Part shown: one piece after another, positions 7,221 to 9,552 of the stretch
Numbering within the stretch: position 1 is the stretch's first letter
Layout: each line of letters opens with the position of its first letter
Origin: an uncultured Mediterranea sp.
GTDB taxonomy: Bacteria; Bacteroidota; Bacteroidia; Bacteroidales; Bacteroidaceae
DNA length: 9,552 bases
NCBI GenBank assembly: GCA_946007445.1
Contig: CAMGAL010000060.1
Span: 1 to 9,552 of the forward strand
Direction: 5' to 3'
Program-made: the position numbers and the translations under genes
Notes under the pieces: generated by a model
What the model was told of the DNA's origin: nothing
The model's database searches: none
Seen by the model: only the letters and a program-made list of their open reading frames with translations

Positions 7221-7310
7221 CAACCGCTTTCGCGCAATCGCTGTCAGGACAAAGAGAGAAGCCTGGTATGTTGCGTTGTAACGATCAAACATTTTTAATC
7301 ATCAACAATC

Positions 7311-7664
7311 ATGGATTTAATTAAAATTGCAGAAGAAGCATTTGCTACCGGCAAGCAGCACCCCTCTTTCAAGGCAGGTGACACCGTAACCGTAGCATAT
7401 CGTATCATCGAGGGTAACAAAGAGCGCGTACAGCTCTATCGCGGTGTGGTCATCAAGATCTCGGGCCACGGCGAGAAGAAGCGCTTCACGGTACGCAAGA
7501 TGTCTGGCACTGTAGGTGTAGAACGTATTTTCCCCATCGAGTCGCCCGCTATCGACAGCATCGAGGTGAACAAGATTGGTAAGGTACGCCGCGCCAAGCT
7601 CTACTACCTGCGCAAACTCACTGGCAAGAAGGCCAGAATCAAAGAGAAAAGAGTCAACGGATAA
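7311..7664 (+). CDS. rplS: 50S ribosomal protein L19
   Basis: Structural protein of the large ribosomal subunit at the interface with the 30S subunit. The 117-residue length and sequence are typical: F-K-A-G-D-T-V (20-26), a central [10 protein letters not shown], then [15 protein letters not shown] and the basic C-terminal [11 protein letters not shown] segment. The ATG at 7311 is the only sensible start; the preceding bases are AT-rich with no Shine-Dalgarno sequence. It appears monocistronic: its own promoter-like motif lies upstream and a strong terminator directly downstream. There is no trmD, rimM or rpsP neighbour as in the proteobacterial and firmicute L19 operons. Confidence 0.98.
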   Translation: MDLIKIAEEAFATGKQHPSFKAGDTVTVAYRIIEGNKERVQLYRGVVIKISGHGEKKRFTVRKMSGTVGVERIFPIESPAIDSIEVNKIGKVRRAKLYYLRKLTGKKARIKEKRVNG

Positions 7665-7690
7665 TCCATTCCGCCGCTTTGATGGAAATA

Positions 7691-7727
7691 AAGAGAAGCT
7701 CGCTTCAGTGGGCTTCTCTTTTTTTTT
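7691..7727 (+). terminator. Intrinsic terminator of rplS
   Basis: AAGAGAAGC (7691-7699) pairs perfectly with GCTTCTCTT (7712-7720), extended by a U-G and a C-G pair across an eight-base loop, and is followed by a run of nine T (7719-7727). It lies 27 bases after the rplS stop codon and is the clearest rho-independent terminator in the window. Confidence 0.9.
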
Positions 7728-7756
7728 GCAGGTTTCTGAAATAGTTCGTATCTTCG
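7725..7756 (+). promoter_or_regulatory. Candidate promoter for the TPR-LuxR gene, starting inside the rplS terminator
   Basis: TTTG at 7725-7728 (the last three T of the terminator U-tract plus G), a 20-base spacer, and TATCTTCG at 7749-7756 give a near-consensus Bacteroidetes promoter (one mismatch in the -7 box). Transcription would start near 7763, about 24 bases before the ATG at 7787. A second, weaker candidate is AACCTTTG at 7768-7775 with TTCG at 7745-7748 (19-base spacer); it would leave almost no leader. Confidence 0.45.
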
Positions 7757-7786
7757 CTTCCACAATAAACCTTTGCCATTCGTCCC

Positions 7787-9400
7787 ATGAACTCCACCTC
7801 GAAATACCTCCTCCTGTTGTTAGTGGCCTGGATGCCCCGGCTGATGTACGCCCAAGAGCTGAAGCGGGCTGAAGAGCTGATGACCAAAGCCGAACGATAC
7901 ATCTACACCAACCCCAAGCAAGCCTCCTACTGCGCCATGAAGGCCAGCTCGCTGCTGGGCAAGGGGAAGCATCCCGCCCTGCAAGCCAAGGCCCTGCTGC
8001 TCTACAGCGATGCCGAACAGCTGCTGGGCAACTTCGACCTGAGCATCAAGAGCCTCTACGACGTGGACAAGTATCTCGATGGCACCGACCGGGTCATGGA
8101 GGCCAAGGTGATGCTGCTAAAGGGGCGTGTCTACGGCAAACTGGGTGACTACAACCGCGCCATCGAGCTCAACAACCGCGCCACGGAGGTCTTCAAAGCC
8201 CTGGGCGACAGCACCGCCATCGCCGCCTGCTACAACGAGCGGGGCGTCATCCACCACTTCATGAACGAAGACGACATCAGCGAGAAGTTCCTCAAGCGGG
8301 CCCTCAACATCAGCCGCATTCAGCGCCAGCTGCGGGGTGTGGCCTCCGTCCTCAACAACCTCTGCCTCTCCGAGGGCAACGCGGAAGAGAAAATCCAGAT
8401 GCTGCACGAGGCCATTGCCATCAACAAGAACGTGGATGCCCAGTGGGCCTTGGGCGAAAACTACAACAACCTGGGCAACCAGTACTACTACGCCCACCGC
8501 TACGAAGAGGCGCTGGAGGCACTGCAGACGGCCCTGGGCTACATCACCCAGCTCGGCGCCCGCGAACTGCTGAGCGACAACTACGAGTACCGCGCCATGG
8601 TGGAGGCCGCCATGGGCAACTACCGCCAGGCCTACGCCAGCCTGGGCGAGATGTTCCGCATCAAGTCCGAGTGGCAAAGCACCACGCAACTGCGCAACGT
8701 GGAGCAGGAGATTGCCTACAAGCAGATGAAAGACCAGCAGACCGACGCCGAACTGATGGAGCAGGAGTACCGTATCGCCATCCTGCGCCGCAACCTATTG
8801 ATACTCTGCATCGTGTTACTCATGGCCGCCATGCTCTTCTTCTGGTACAAGCGCAGCAAGAACCGCAAGCTGACCCAGGCCGAGGAGAGCCTGCTGCTCT
8901 CGCGCAACGAGGTGAACGAACTGAAGCTGCGCCAGCAGGAGATGGAGCTGCAGGCCGTGCAGGCTCAGCTAGAGAGCAGCCGTCAGGACCTGACCAGCAT
9001 CGCCGTCTTCCTACAGAGCCGCAGCGAACTGCTCGACAAGATACGCGACCTCATCAAGGAGGGGTACAAGATGGACTCCACCGCCTTGGTGCCCCACCTG
9101 AAGCGCATCAATGCCTTCATCAGCCAGTCGCAGGGCGGCGACCCCGTGGGCAACAGCCTGCTGCTCACCCTGGAGGAGAAGAACAAAGAGTTCACCCGCC
9201 ACCTGCTGGACCTCCATCCCGGCCTCACGCCCGGCGAGCAGCACTTGGCCACCCTGCTCCGCGTGAACTTAGGCACCAAGGAGATAGCCATGCTGATGGG
9301 CACCACCGCCAAGACCATCCACATGAACCGCTACCGCCTCCGCAAGTCGCTGGGTCTGCAGGCCGAACAAGACCTGGTGGAGTATTTGCAGCACATCTAA
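7787..9400 (+). CDS. Membrane-spanning TPR protein with C-terminal LuxR-type HTH (putative signal-transducing transcription regulator)
   Basis: A 537-residue one-component regulator candidate. Residues 1-22 form a signal peptide (M-Y-A-Q cleavage region). Residues about 65-295 hold five to six tetratricopeptide repeats; the clearest are G-R-V-Y-G-K-L-G-D-Y-N-R-A-I (113-126), N-L-G-N-Q-Y-Y-Y-A-H-R-Y-E-E-A-L (228-243) and A-M-G-N-Y-R-Q-A-Y (275-283). Residues 335-353 are a hydrophobic transmembrane helix followed by W-Y-K-R-S-K-N-R-K, whose positive charges place the C-terminus in the cytoplasm. A coiled coil follows (about 360-400). Residues 478-535 are a LuxR/GerE-like helix-turn-helix: L-T-P-G-E (480-484), T-K-E-I-A-M-L-M-G-T-T-A-K-T-I (497-511) and the recognition segment ending R-Y-R-L-R-K-S-L-G-L. 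No receiver or kinase domain is present, so sensing presumably goes through the periplasmic TPRs. Ligand and target genes are unknown. Codon use is visibly more GC-rich than in rplS. Confidence 0.9.
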   Translation: MNSTSKYLLLLLVAWMPRLMYAQELKRAEELMTKAERYIYTNPKQASYCAMKASSLLGKGKHPALQAKALLLYSDAEQLLGNFDLSIKSLYDVDKYLDGTDRVMEAKVMLLKGRVYGKLGDYNRAIELNNRATEVFKALGDSTAIAACYNERGVIHHFMNEDDISEKFLKRALNISRIQRQLRGVASVLNNLCLSEGNAEEKIQMLHEAIAINKNVDAQWALGENYNNLGNQYYYAHRYEEALEALQTALGYITQLGARELLSDNYEYRAMVEAAMGNYRQAYASLGEMFRIKSEWQSTTQLRNVEQEIAYKQMKDQQTDAELMEQEYRIAILRRNLLILCIVLLMAAMLFFWYKRSKNRKLTQAEESLLLSRNEVNELKLRQQEMELQAVQAQLESSRQDLTSIAVFLQSRSELLDKIRDLIKEGYKMDSTALVPHLKRINAFISQSQGGDPVGNSLLLTLEEKNKEFTRHLLDLHPGLTPGEQHLATLLRVNLGTKEIAMLMGTTAKTIHMNRYRLRKSLGLQAEQDLVEYLQHI

Positions 9401-9421
9401 GCCCTTACCCTGTCAGTAGAC

Positions 9422-9495
9422 GCAGACGACGCAGAGTCTCAATTAATGCGGGCTGATTGGGCCTTCAGCCCGCCCCATTACCTCTGAGTCACTGC
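9422..9495. repeat. Long imperfect palindrome in the region after the TPR-LuxR gene
   Basis: The core is a perfect 9-bp stem, GCGGGCTGA (9448-9456) with TCAGCCCGC (9465-9473), around an eight-base loop. Further arms pair outward: TAAT (9444-9447) with ATTA (9477-9480), GACGCAGAG (9428-9436) with CTCTGAGTC (9482-9490) at 8 of 9 positions, and GCAG (9422-9425) with CTGC (9492-9495). No T-run follows on either strand, so it is not a standard intrinsic terminator, although it is placed where the TPR-LuxR transcript would end. An 8-base direct repeat, GACGCAGA, occurs at 9419-9426 and 9428-9435. The remaining bases to 9552 contain no gene that I can support. Confidence 0.55.
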
Positions 9496-9552
9496 CCAAT
9501 GACGATTGCCGCAACCAACCCTGGCTTATTGCGAAGAGTCCATCAAACAAAC

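Noticed and set aside
7139..7237. Upstream extension of the 5'-nucleotidase C-domain lipoprotein
   Set aside because: It adds 33 residues before a complete lipoprotein signal and covers the likely promoter.
8443..9456. Plus-strand open frame of 337 codons in another frame of the TPR-LuxR gene
   Set aside because: It is dominated by Pro, Arg, Gly and Gln, typical of a shifted GC-rich coding frame; the 7787-9400 frame has a signal peptide, TPRs, a membrane helix and an HTH.

Overview
This window looks like chromosomal DNA from a member of the Bacteroidales (Bacteroides/Phocaeicola/Mediterranea-like) with a fairly high GC content. The evidence is the alpha2-type glycyl-tRNA synthetase, a DUF4421-like barrel protein, a GH3/beta-lactamase-family fusion exoenzyme, a membrane-spanning TPR-LuxR regulator, start codons without Shine-Dalgarno sequences, and promoter-like motifs of the Bacteroidetes type (TTTG, about 20 bases, then TAnnTTTG). 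I cannot name a species from sequence alone.

Layout. Positions 1-747 (+) hold the C-terminal half of glycyl-tRNA synthetase, cut by the window edge. It is followed at 840-1457 (+) by an FKBP-type prolyl isomerase lipoprotein. That gene meets a leftward four-gene cluster end to end, with the two stop codons overlapping. Read from its promoter side, the leftward cluster is: a lipoprotein carrying a 5'-nucleotidase C-terminal domain (7138-6368), a secreted metallophosphatase corresponding to the N-terminal half of the same enzyme family (6346-5504), a large secreted NagZ-like GH3 hexosaminidase fused to an AmiE-like serine hydrolase (5490-2470), and a DUF4421-like outer-membrane beta-barrel candidate (2470-1454). 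Gaps of 21 and 13 bases and a 1-base stop/start overlap argue for one operon. Divergent from it are rplS (ribosomal protein L19, 7311-7664) with a clear intrinsic terminator, and then a 537-residue TPR/transmembrane/LuxR-HTH protein (7787-9400). The window ends in 152 bases of non-coding DNA that contains a long imperfect palindrome.

How the parts may work together. All four products of the leftward cluster carry export signals. A two-part nucleotidase and a fused hexosaminidase/amidase-like enzyme would suit salvage of extracellular nucleotides and turnover of peptidoglycan fragments in the periplasm; this is inference from families and gene order. The TPR-LuxR protein appears to have its sensor part in the periplasm and its DNA-binding part in the cytoplasm, but nothing in the window shows its target.

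Overall this is mostly a conserved housekeeping and envelope region. I see no mobile element, CRISPR array, tRNA or rRNA gene, and no clear sign of a wholly new system. The most interesting items are the split and order-swapped nucleotidase, the NagZ-AmiE-like fusion, the promoter apparently nested in the rplS terminator, and the palindrome near the right edge.
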